This document shows positions 5,216 to 11,840 of a DNA stretch of 11,840 nucleotides, piece by piece; the stretch's first letter is position 1, and every line of letters begins with the position of its first letter. The stretch is from contig CANRGI010000026.1 of assembly GCA_947630095.1 (NCBI GenBank), forward strand, positions 1 to 11,840, in the 5' to 3' direction. The notes under the pieces are model-generated. The model searched no databases. It saw only the letters and a program-made list of their open reading frames with translations, and was not told the DNA's origin. This DNA is from an uncultured Bacilli bacterium. GTDB lineage: Bacteria; Bacillota_I; Bacilli_A; RF39; UBA660. The position numbers and the translations under genes are program-made.

Positions 5216-7225
5216 ATGGGAAAGTTAAAAGTTTATAAAATATTAAGTGGAGTATTTTCCATATTATCTATAATTAGTATAGGTTTATGTATATATTCAC
5301 TTTATCTATTAACTGGAATAGAAACATTTTATAGAATAATGTTTAGTTTATTATTAATATTATTTGATGTTGCATTAGTTTATTCATTAATAGAAAGTGT
5401 TAAATTCTTTAAAAAGAAAAAATTTATAATATCTAGTATAATAACTGTAATACTTTCAATAGTTGCTTGTGTTATATCTATAGTTATATTATTAGTTTAT
5501 AATAAAATTGATAGTATGAATACGGAAGAATATATGTATAGTACATCACTTGTTGCGACGAAAGAATTAGGAAGTATAAAAGAGTTAAAAGATATAACTA
5601 TAGGAATTATAGAAAATGAAGAAGATATAGAAGGTAATATATTACCAAATAAAGCAATAAAAGAATATAAATTAGATAGTAAAAATGAAATAGTTAAATA
5701 TAGTGATACTATAACACTTATGGGAGCATTAATAAGTGGAGAAGTGGACTCAATATTTGTTAGGTCTGATTATGAGTCTATGTTTGATAAATTAGAAAAT
5801 TTACCTGAAGATATTAAATTTTATGAAATAACTAAATATGAAAAACCTTATAAAAAGAGTGAAGTAGAGAAAACTGATAATGAAGTAATAAAAACAGATA
5901 TAACTAAACCATTTACTATATTATTATTAGGTGTTGACTCTCAAGAAGATGGTATGATTAGTGGTTCATTTAATGGAGATACAATTATGTTAGTTACATT
6001 TAATCCTGAAACATTAAATGCTACTATGTTTAGTATTCCAAGAGATACTTATGTTCCAATGGCGTGTGGAGGTAATACTACAAAGATAACTCACGCGGCT
6101 TGGGGTGGCACTAATTGTATGGTGAAGACAGTAGAGAATTTTACTGGAATAAAGATAGATTATTATGTAAAGATTAACTTTAAAGGAGTAGTAAATTTAG
6201 TAGATAAATTAGGAGGAATTACAGTAGATGTACCTAAGGCTTTCTGTGAGTCAAACTCAAATAGATGGCAAGGAGAATGGGAGATATGTCTTGAAAAAGG
6301 TGTTCAAAGATTAAATGGAGAACAAGCATTAGCATTTGCTAGACATAGAAAAACATTACCTTTAGGAGATTTCCAAAGAGGGCAAAATCAACAATTAGTA
6401 GTTGAAGGTATGTTAAATGAATTAAGAAATATAAAAGATGTTAAAGCATTTTATGATTTACTTGATATAGTAAGTAAGAATATGGATACAAGTATGACTA
6501 CTGACGAAATATTATCTTTCTATAATATAGGTAAAAATATAATATTAAAAGACGAAGATGCAACTATAAATATAACTAAGACTTTCTTAACTGGTTATGA
6601 TTTAACAATATATGAAGGATATAATTATACTTATACTTTCCAATATTATAAACAAAGTTTAAATTCAATAGTGGACGCTATGAAGGAGAATTTGGGGTTA
6701 AAAGAGAAAGAAGAAATTAAATCATTTTCATTTAATATAAATGAACCTTATGAGAAAACTATAATAGGACAAAAGTATTATAGTGAAGCAAGAAAACAAT
6801 TAGTACCTAATTTTGCTAGTTATACATTAGCAGAAGCACAAGCGTGGGCAAGTTCACACGGATTTAGTATAACAGTTAATGAAGTATCAAGTGGAGGCGC
6901 TAATGGAGAGATAATTGCTCAAAGTGTTCACGATGGAGTACTTGTTGAAAAAGCAAATAAGAATATAGTTTTGACAGTAGTAAAGACTACTAGTACACAA
7001 ACTCCACCTAAAGAAGACGACGAAGAAGACGATAATAAACCAACTAAACCAAGTGAAGATGAAAAACCTAAAGAAGATGAAGATACTGGAAATGAAAGTG
7101 GAGGAACTGAAACTGAAAAGCCAACTGAACCTGAAACAGAAGAAAAGCCAGAACCTGAAGATCCACCTATTCCAGGAGTTCCAGAAGAAGGCGACGGGGG
7201 AAGTGAAGATAATAGTGGAGAATAA
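5216..7225 (+). CDS. LCP (LytR-CpsA-Psr) family protein with C-terminal PASTA-like domain
   Basis: 669 aa. Three membrane helices (about 9-32, 41-60, 70-95) place the rest outside the cell, following the positive-inside rule (K63-K69 inside). An alpha/beta module at about 110-210 (KDITIGIIENEED, MGALISGEVDSIFVRSDY) resembles part of a type-3 solute-binding domain. The LCP domain (about 232-400) has LLGVDSQEDG, GDTIMLVTF, SIPRDTYVP (R276, D277), ALAFARHRK (R376, R378) and GDFQRGQNQQ (D385, R388, Q390), the residues that bind polyprenyl-pyrophosphate substrates in this family. A PASTA-like domain (about 526-590) and an acidic, Pro-rich tail follow. LCP enzymes attach wall teichoic acid or capsule from lipid carriers to peptidoglycan. 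Here the tagO-containing operon downstream could supply such a polymer. Cysteines C284/C301 and C344/C358 lie in the LCP domain. AAGGAG is 6 nt before the ATG. Confidence 0.92.
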   Translation: MGKLKVYKILSGVFSILSIISIGLCIYSLYLLTGIETFYRIMFSLLLILFDVALVYSLIESVKFFKKKKFIISSIITVILSIVACVISIVILLVYNKIDSMNTEEYMYSTSLVATKELGSIKELKDITIGIIENEEDIEGNILPNKAIKEYKLDSKNEIVKYSDTITLMGALISGEVDSIFVRSDYESMFDKLENLPEDIKFYEITKYEKPYKKSEVEKTDNEVIKTDITKPFTILLLGVDSQEDGMISGSFNGDTIMLVTFNPETLNATMFSIPRDTYVPMACGGNTTKITHAAWGGTNCMVKTVENFTGIKIDYYVKINFKGVVNLVDKLGGITVDVPKAFCESNSNRWQGEWEICLEKGVQRLNGEQALAFARHRKTLPLGDFQRGQNQQLVVEGMLNELRNIKDVKAFYDLLDIVSKNMDTSMTTDEILSFYNIGKNIILKDEDATINITKTFLTGYDLTIYEGYNYTYTFQYYKQSLNSIVDAMKENLGLKEKEEIKSFSFNINEPYEKTIIGQKYYSEARKQLVPNFASYTLAEAQAWASSHGFSITVNEVSSGGANGEIIAQSVHDGVLVEKANKNIVLTVVKTTSTQTPPKEDDEEDDNKPTKPSEDEKPKEDEDTGNESGGTETEKPTEPETEEKPEPEDPPIPGVPEEGDGGSEDNSGE

Positions 7226-7247
7226 GTGCTAATAAGGGCACTTTTTT
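7224..7247 (+). terminator. Rho-independent terminator after the LCP gene
   Basis: Six-bp stem AAGTGC/GCACTT (7224-7229 with 7238-7243), 8-nt loop, then a run of six T that overlaps the end of the stem (7242-7247). The stem begins inside the TAA stop codon. It closes the surface-protein block. Confidence 0.8.
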
Positions 7248-7285
7248 CTTTTGGGTAAATTTAATAAGAAAAGAATAAAAATATA

Positions 7286-7294
7286 TGATATAAT
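7286..7294 (+). promoter_or_regulatory. Extended -10 promoter of the HIRAN gene
   Basis: TGATATAAT matches TGnTATAAT exactly and is identical to the extended -10 ahead of the dockerin gene. No clear -35 is present. It lies between the terminator at 7224-7247 and the ribosome site at 7321-7329, giving this gene its own transcript. Confidence 0.6.
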
Positions 7295-7334
7295 TTAGAT
7301 AAGGTAATTTTAAAAATAAAAAGGGGTGGAATTA

Positions 7335-8000
7335 ATGAAAGAAGAATTATGGTTAATTTGGAAAGACCCAGTTTCGTATGAAGGGTATAAAGTCGGGTCT
7401 TTAGTTAAAGAAAATAATAAATATATTTTTAGGTATGTTAATCCTGAATTAAATGATGCTATAAAATTAGGGTTTAAATATTTTCCAGGTTTTGAAGATT
7501 TAACTAAAACATACGAAAGCGAAATTTTATTTCCAAATATTTATACAAGATTACCAAATAAAAAAAGACCAGATTATTTAGAACTTTTAAATTATTATAA
7601 TTTAGAAAAAGGTTTAAATGATTTTGATATTTTAAAAGCAACACGAGGAAGTGTAATTACAGATGGCTATGAATTTGTTAAAGCATTTGATTTAAGTAAA
7701 ATTGAATTTGATGTAGTGGGAACAAGACATTGTAGTGATGTAGAAAAATGTAAAAAATATTTTAAGATTAATAAAAAATTATATTTAGAACCAGTAAATT
7801 CAGATGTAATTAAAATTGTTTTTAAAGAAAATGATAAATCATATCATTTAGGGTATGTGCCAAGATATTATTCTAAAGAATTATTAAAAGAATTAGAGAA
7901 AAATACTCAATATTCTGCAATGATTGAAAGTTTAAATTTGAAACCTGTATTAAGTGACGAAAGTGTTATTCTAAGTGTTAAACTTATTTTTAATAATTAA
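7335..8000 (+). CDS. HipA-N-like / HIRAN domain protein
   Basis: 221 aa, no signal peptide or membrane helix, so cytoplasmic. Residues 5-110 (LWLIWKDPVSYEGYKVGSLV, then YESEILFPNIYTRLPNKKRP and ILKATRGSVITDGYEF) resemble the N-terminal subdomain of HipA proteins, without the kinase core. Residues about 123-215 form a HIRAN domain: FDVVGTRHCSD, LYLEPV and the hallmark LGYVPRYYSKELLKEL (172-187). HIRAN domains bind DNA ends or damaged DNA in helicases and nucleases. The usual NPYDPNAI-type loop looks shortened here (EPVNSDVIKI). The ATG at 7335 is preferred over an in-frame GTG at 7326, because the GTG lies within the AAGGGGTGG ribosome site (7321-7329). It has its own promoter and terminator. 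Thirteen of 14 Ile codons are ATT, unlike its neighbours, which suggests a separate origin. Function is unknown; a role in DNA metabolism or defence is only a guess. Confidence 0.82.
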   Translation: MKEELWLIWKDPVSYEGYKVGSLVKENNKYIFRYVNPELNDAIKLGFKYFPGFEDLTKTYESEILFPNIYTRLPNKKRPDYLELLNYYNLEKGLNDFDILKATRGSVITDGYEFVKAFDLSKIEFDVVGTRHCSDVEKCKKYFKINKKLYLEPVNSDVIKIVFKENDKSYHLGYVPRYYSKELLKELEKNTQYSAMIESLNLKPVLSDESVILSVKLIFNN

Positions 8001-8001
8001 T

Positions 8002-8032
8002 AATAGGTAAATTAGGAGATTACCTATTTTTT
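8002..8032 (+). terminator. Rho-independent terminator after the HIRAN gene
   Basis: Nine-bp perfect stem AATAGGTAA/TTACCTATT (8002-8010 with 8020-8028), 9-nt loop, and a T-run through 8032. It sits immediately after the TAA stop at 7998-8000. Confidence 0.85.
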
Positions 8033-8075
8033 ATTTAGTGGAAAACAATTTATTCTTTTAAATACTTATAAGTAA

Positions 8076-8084
8076 TGGTATACT
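8076..8084 (+). promoter_or_regulatory. Extended -10 promoter of the polymer operon
   Basis: TGGTATACT (TGn plus TATACT, one mismatch to TATAAT) is followed by AGGAG at 8091-8095 and the ATG at 8104. No good -35 is visible. It lies just after the terminator at 8002-8032 and is the only promoter seen for the four downstream genes. Confidence 0.5.
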
Positions 8085-8103
8085 ATTAGTAGGAGTTATT
8101 ATT

Positions 8104-8643
8104 ATGAAATCATATATAAAAAGACAATTAATTAGGTTAAGAGTTTATTTGATATTTGATGCTATAAAGAGGACTAAATATATAGTAAAACATAATATCT
8201 TTTATAGTGTGGGAGATAATTTCTTTTTTCAACCTAGAATGTTACCTAGTGACCCTAAATTAATTAAGTTTGGAAATAATGTAACTGTAGCGAGTAATGT
8301 AGTATTTATTAATCATGATTTAATATATAAAGTAACAAATAATATTGGTAAAAATTTAAATTATTATGCTAAACCAATAGAGGTAAAAGATAATGTATTT
8401 ATAGGGGCAAATGTAACAATATTACCTAATGTTAAAATAGGTTCTAATGTGATTATTGCTGCTTCTTCTGTAGTTACTAAAGATGTTAGTGATAATTCAG
8501 TAGTCGCTGGTAACCCTGCTAAAGTTATAACTACTTTTGACGAATTTATAAGTAAAAGAGATAAAATTAATAATGAATTAATAAATAGTGAAAATATAGA
8601 GGAAATATGGAGAGTTTTTGAAAATGAAAAACAAAATAAATAG
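8104..8643 (+). CDS. Hexapeptide-repeat O-acyltransferase (maltose/serine acetyltransferase-like)
   Basis: 179 aa, the usual size for xenobiotic/maltose-type acetyltransferases. Residues about 52-142 form a left-handed parallel beta-helix with the spaced aliphatic hexapeptides IKFGNNVTVASNVVF, IEVKDNVFIGANVTILPNVK and IGSNVIIAASSVVTKDV. The likely catalytic His is H71 in FINHD, and the C-terminal coil VVAGNPAKVI (133-142) is the acetyl-CoA-site signature. A basic N-terminal helix (1-30) and a charged C-terminal helix flank it. It is soluble and would transfer an acetyl group to a sugar or sugar-lipid. As first gene of an operon with a polymerase-like protein and TagO, it probably modifies the envelope polymer or its precursor; the acceptor is unknown. 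AGGAG lies 8 nt before the ATG. Its end overlaps the next gene. Confidence 0.9.
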   Translation: MKSYIKRQLIRLRVYLIFDAIKRTKYIVKHNIFYSVGDNFFFQPRMLPSDPKLIKFGNNVTVASNVVFINHDLIYKVTNNIGKNLNYYAKPIEVKDNVFIGANVTILPNVKIGSNVIIAASSVVTKDVSDNSVVAGNPAKVITTFDEFISKRDKINNELINSENIEEIWRVFENEKQNK

Positions 8644-9874
8644 TCTTATAAAAATAACACCTATTTTAGTAATAATATTTCTATTTTTAAATCCATTTTT
8701 AGATATTTTAGCATCTATCTTAATTAAAGAAGGTATAACTAATTATATAACTTCAGGAATAAGAATATTATTTTGTTTTTATATGTTTTTCTATTTAATT
8801 ATTAATAATTATGAACATAAAAAGATGTATATTATATATTTAACAATATTAGTATCATTTATTATTTTACATTTGTTATTTATATTTATATATAAAGATA
8901 ATTTAATATTTGTAGAATTAAAAGAAATATTAACTGTATTTTACTTTATAATATTATTATTAGCATTTAAAGTACTTTATAAAGATAATACATTTAATAG
9001 AAAGTATTTATTATATGTTTATTTATTATATTTATTTTTAACATTTATTCCTGATATATTAAATATAGGTTTTAATAGTTATTGGCATAGTAAAGTAGGA
9101 AGTGCAGGATGGTTTTATTCAGCCAATGTTTTAGGGTCTATTCTTTTAATACTTATTCCTTTAATTATATTAGAAATTAAATCTTTAAAACCTCTATATA
9201 TAATAATTATAATATTAGTAAGTTTATATGTTATATTTAATATAGGAACTAAAACTCCTGTAATAGGTATAATAATATTAATAGGTATTAATTTACTTTA
9301 TTTAATTTATAAAATGTTTAAAAATAAAGAAAGAAAGAAAATAATAGTGACATTAAGTGTAGTATTTATAATGGGGTTATTATCTATTATTATATTACCT
9401 AAGACATCATTTTATAAAAATATAGAAATTCATTTAAATTTTTTAAAGGAACAAGAAGTTAAAGTTAATAGTTTTCATTTTATAGACCATTTTATATTTA
9501 GTGAAAGATTAAAAAAAGAAGAAGAAGCAAGAGAGAGATTTAATAAAGAAAATGTTTTATTAAAGTTTTTTGGACCTGGATATAGTGAAAAAGATAATGA
9601 GATAAATGTGATAGAAATAGATTATTTTGATATTTTATATGAAGAAGGTATAATAGGTTTTATATTGTATTTTATACCTGTTATAATAATATTTATAGAA
9701 GTGTTAAGAAATACTAAAATAGATTTATTATCTATAAATAGTACTACAGTATGTGTATTAATAATGTTTTTGGCTTTATTTGAAGGACATATGTTTATAA
9801 CTCCGGCAATAAGTGTATTTGTATCTCTTATATTTGCTATAAATAGTTTAAATAAACAAAATAGTGTTGTATAA
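8624..9874 (+). CDS. O-antigen ligase/polymerase-like polytopic membrane protein
   Basis: About 416 aa with roughly ten or more hydrophobic segments and few charges outside one loop. Typical family features are WFYSANVLGSILL (163-175), NIGTKTPVIGIIILI (206-220), a large extracytoplasmic loop (about 261-330) and EIDYFDILYEEGIIGFILYF (331-350), the conserved acidic segment that precedes a late membrane helix in O-antigen ligase-like and Wzy proteins. Such proteins transfer or polymerise lipid-linked sugar chains on the outer face of the membrane. The gene overlaps the acyltransferase by 20 bp, indicating coupled translation. The start is uncertain: GGAG at 8609-8612 is 11 nt from ATG 8624 but 5 nt from an in-frame TTG at 8618, which would add two residues. 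In a Gram-positive it would act on a teichoic acid, exopolysaccharide or glycolipid rather than LPS; ligase versus polymerase cannot be decided. Confidence 0.8.
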   Translation: MKNKINSLIKITPILVIIFLFLNPFLDILASILIKEGITNYITSGIRILFCFYMFFYLIINNYEHKKMYIIYLTILVSFIILHLLFIFIYKDNLIFVELKEILTVFYFIILLLAFKVLYKDNTFNRKYLLYVYLLYLFLTFIPDILNIGFNSYWHSKVGSAGWFYSANVLGSILLILIPLIILEIKSLKPLYIIIIILVSLYVIFNIGTKTPVIGIIILIGINLLYLIYKMFKNKERKKIIVTLSVVFIMGLLSIIILPKTSFYKNIEIHLNFLKEQEVKVNSFHFIDHFIFSERLKKEEEARERFNKENVLLKFFGPGYSEKDNEINVIEIDYFDILYEEGIIGFILYFIPVIIIFIEVLRNTKIDLLSINSTTVCVLIMFLALFEGHMFITPAISVFVSLIFAINSLNKQNSVV

Positions 9875-9894
9875 TAGTTTAAAGAGGTGTATAA

Positions 9895-10935
9895 ATGAAT
9901 TTAAACGTAAATGGTCATAATGTATTTGTAATAGTATTAACTTGCTTTATAGCATCAGTTGTATTTGTGTTTTTAGCGAGAAAAATTGCTATTTATATAG
10001 GTGCGATAGATTATCCTAATAAACGTAGTGCACATACTAAACCTACACCATTACTTGGGGGAATAGGAATATTTTTATCATTTTTACTTGGGTATATGTT
10101 ATTTGGAGACCAAACTTCACTTATGTTATCTATTTTAATATCTTCATTTTTGATATTATTACTTGGAGTATTTGACGATATGAAGCCTATACCTGCTAGA
10201 TATAAAATAATTGTACACGTAGTAGTAGCGGCAATAGTAGTGTTTTATGGGGGACTTGAATTAGATAGAGTGGATATGTTTGAATATCATATTGAGTTTA
10301 CTTGGGCAAGTAAGATAATTACAATGGTTAGTATAGTAGGTATAATTAATGCTATAAATTTAATAGATGGTTTAGATGGGTTATGTGCTGGAGTTAGTTC
10401 TATATATTTTTTTACAATAGGTATAATTGCTTTATTCCTTAATAAACTAGGTGGTTTAGATATTGTATTATCATTTATTATGTTAGGTTCTACTTTAGGG
10501 TTTTTAGTATATAATTTTCCTCCTGCTAAGATATTTATGGGGGATACTGGTAGTACATTTTTAGGACTTATGATAAGTGTTATAATGTTATTAGGTTTTA
10601 AAACTGTAACTTTAACATCATTGCTTATCCCTTTAGCGCTTCTAATATTACCTATAACAGATACTTTATTTGCAATAATAAGAAGGGCAATACATAAAAA
10701 ACCAATAGGAGAAGCAGATAAAGAACATATACACCATCAATTATTAAAGAAATTAAGTACTAGAAAGACTATATTAGTTATCTATTTAATAGAGATTATA
10801 TTTAGTGTTGTTACAATATTTTATGCTTTAGGTAAAAGAAATGAAATGATTATATTTTATATATTATTAATATTTATATTGTTATTTTTGATATTTAAAA
10901 CTAATGTTATATTTGATAAAAAGGAGAAAAAATGA
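9895..10935 (+). CDS. tagO: TagO/WecA-type undecaprenyl-phosphate GlcNAc-1-phosphate transferase
   Basis: 346 aa, the normal length for the MraY/WecA/TagO family, with about ten membrane helices. Family motifs are all present: KRSAHTKPTPLLGGIGIF (43-60), FDDMKPIPARYK with the Asp pair D94/D95, NAINLIDGLDGL (152-163, with N152, N155, D158), YNFPPAKIFMGDTGSTFLG with D217, and HIHHQLLKK (278-286), the C-terminal His motif that separates the WecA/TagO branch from MraY. The enzyme transfers a sugar-1-phosphate, usually GlcNAc, from a UDP-sugar to undecaprenyl phosphate on the cytoplasmic side, starting wall teichoic acid or a related polymer. GAGGTG at 9884-9889 is 5 nt before the ATG. It lies 20 bp after the ligase-like gene and overlaps gpsA in an ATGA junction. 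Assignment to the family is firm; the exact sugar is inferred. Confidence 0.93.
   Translation: MNLNVNGHNVFVIVLTCFIASVVFVFLARKIAIYIGAIDYPNKRSAHTKPTPLLGGIGIFLSFLLGYMLFGDQTSLMLSILISSFLILLLGVFDDMKPIPARYKIIVHVVVAAIVVFYGGLELDRVDMFEYHIEFTWASKIITMVSIVGIINAINLIDGLDGLCAGVSSIYFFTIGIIALFLNKLGGLDIVLSFIMLGSTLGFLVYNFPPAKIFMGDTGSTFLGLMISVIMLLGFKTVTLTSLLIPLALLILPITDTLFAIIRRAIHKKPIGEADKEHIHHQLLKKLSTRKTILVIYLIEIIFSVVTIFYALGKRNEMIIFYILLIFILLFLIFKTNVIFDKKEKK
10921..10926 (+). promoter_or_regulatory. gpsA RBS inside the end of tagO
   Basis: AAGGAG within the last codons of tagO lies 5 nt before the gpsA ATG at 10932. The ATG shares bases with the tagO TGA stop (ATGA), which fixes the start and implies translational coupling. 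Confidence 0.75.
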
Positions 10936-11840
10936 AAGTTTGTATATTAGGGGCAGGGGCTTATGGTTTAGCATTATCACATATATTTTATACTAATAAT
11001 TGTGAAGTTAGTGTTTATGCACATACAAAGGCAGAAAAAGAAGAATTAAAGATAAAAAGAGTTAGTTCTAAGTTAAAGAATTATAAAATACCTGAAAAAA
11101 TAAAGATAACTAATAGTTTAGCAAGCGCAGTTAAAAATAGTACTTTAGTGGTTATTGCAGTACCAGCATTTGCTATTAATGAAATTACTATGAAGTTATC
11201 TAAAGTTATAAAAAATACTACTCATATTTTAATTGCATCTAAAGGAATAGAAAATAACACTTGTGCATTTTTAAATGAAGTAGTAGAAAGAAATATAAAT
11301 ACAAATAAAATAGCAGTTTTAAGTGGACCTACATTTGCAAGTGATATAGTTAAGAATGTACCACTTGGTTTTAGTTTAGGTACACTTAATGTTAGAACTA
11401 AAAATATAGTAAAGAATTTAATGGAAAATGAAAATATTAAAATAAGAGAAACACAAGATATTATTGGGGTTGAAGTATGTGGGGCTATAAAAAATGTAAT
11501 GGCAATTGCCTCTGGTATGTTAGATGGTATGAAAGTACCTGATTCTACTAAAGCATTATTTTTAACTGAAGCATTAAATGATATAAAAGAACTAATTGAT
11601 GCTTTAGGTGGCAACAAAAAAACAATACTTTCCTTTGCAGGTTTTGGGGATATATTAATGACTTGCACTAGTACTAACAGCCGTAATTTCACTTATGGGC
11701 ATTTAATAGGTGAAGGTAAAATAGAAGAAGCAAAAAAATATGAAAGCACAACTACAGTAGAAGGGTTATACACATTAAAGAGCATAAAAGAATTAATAAA
11801 AAAAGAACATGTAAAAATGCCTATAATAGATTTAATAAGC
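10932..11840 (+). CDS. gpsA: NAD(P)-dependent glycerol-3-phosphate dehydrogenase, C-terminus beyond window
   Basis: 303 codons are present and open at the edge. The family is about 330-340 aa, so roughly 30-40 residues are missing. The N-terminal Rossmann fold has GAGAYG (7-12) and VVIAVPAFA; IASKGIE (101-107) and LSGPTFASDI (130-139) follow. GVEVCGAIKNVMAIASGMLDG (179-199) carries the likely catalytic K187, and FAGFGDILMTCTSTNSRN (235-252) the substrate-binding C-terminal domain. It reduces dihydroxyacetone phosphate to sn-glycerol-3-phosphate in the cytoplasm, for phospholipids and for glycerol-phosphate polymers. Overlap with tagO (ATGA) and an RBS within tagO place it in the same operon. 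That location suggests, without proving, that its product feeds a glycerol-phosphate-containing envelope polymer. Confidence 0.94.
   Translation, partial: MKVCILGAGAYGLALSHIFYTNNCEVSVYAHTKAEKEELKIKRVSSKLKNYKIPEKIKITNSLASAVKNSTLVVIAVPAFAINEITMKLSKVIKNTTHILIASKGIENNTCAFLNEVVERNINTNKIAVLSGPTFASDIVKNVPLGFSLGTLNVRTKNIVKNLMENENIKIRETQDIIGVEVCGAIKNVMAIASGMLDGMKVPDSTKALFLTEALNDIKELIDALGGNKKTILSFAGFGDILMTCTSTNSRNFTYGHLIGEGKIEEAKKYESTTTVEGLYTLKSIKELIKKEHVKMPIIDLIS

Noticed and set aside
5216..7225. LytR-type transcriptional regulator
   Set aside because: Older name for LCP proteins. The protein is membrane-bound with an extracytoplasmic catalytic domain and has no DNA-binding domain.
7326..7334. GTG start of the HIRAN gene nine bases upstream
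   Set aside because: That GTG is part of the AAGGGGTGG ribosome site, which is correctly spaced for the ATG at 7335.
11222..11692. Minus-strand open frame of 156 codons opposite gpsA
   Set aside because: The plus strand encodes unmistakable GpsA motifs across the whole interval; the antisense frame has no family features.
1..11840. UGA recoding as in Mycoplasma
   Set aside because: Trp is written TGG throughout, and tagO ends at TGA with the gpsA start overlapping it, so the standard code applies.

Overview
The window is strongly AT-rich DNA with the standard genetic code: TGG encodes Trp, and TAA, TAG and TGA all serve as stops. AGGAGG-type ribosome binding sites, an LCP-family protein, a TagO-type transferase and exported proteins with no outer-membrane features point to a low-GC Gram-positive (Bacillota). 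Dockerin, cohesin and cadherin-like modules on the surface proteins resemble those of uncultured gut Bacilli/Clostridia. The finer taxonomic placement is inference.

Layout. (1) Bases 1-1056, minus strand: the 5' part of an IS1634-like DDE transposase cut by the window edge, followed by a 348-bp AT-rich intergenic region. (2) Bases 1405-5161: two adjacent genes. One encodes a secreted peptidoglycan N-acetylglucosaminidase (SH3b-SH3b-glucosaminidase-cadherin-like-dockerin). The other encodes a single-pass membrane protein with one cohesin-like domain, a cadherin-like domain and a Lys/Glu-rich cytoplasmic tail. (3) Bases 5216-7225: an LCP-family protein with three membrane segments, an extra N-terminal extracellular module, a PASTA-like domain and an acidic Pro-rich tail. 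It has its own promoter and a terminator. (4) Bases 7335-8000: a small monocistronic HipA-N-like/HIRAN protein with its own promoter and terminator and a different isoleucine codon bias. (5) Base 8104 to the window end: a tightly packed operon of a hexapeptide-repeat acyltransferase, an O-antigen-ligase-like membrane protein, a TagO/WecA-type transferase and GpsA (cut by the edge).

How the parts fit together. The most interesting unit is the dockerin-bearing wall hydrolase beside a membrane-anchored cohesin protein. It looks like a minimal cellulosome-style coupling used to hold an autolysin at the membrane rather than to degrade plant polysaccharide. Next to it is an LCP ligase-type protein, which would attach polymers to peptidoglycan. 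The downstream operon would start a polymer on undecaprenyl phosphate (TagO), polymerise or ligate it, acetylate it, and possibly supply glycerol-3-phosphate (GpsA). The whole window except the IS and the HIRAN gene therefore reads as a cell-envelope locus. The cohesin-dockerin pairing and the polymer assignment are inferences from domain content and gene order.
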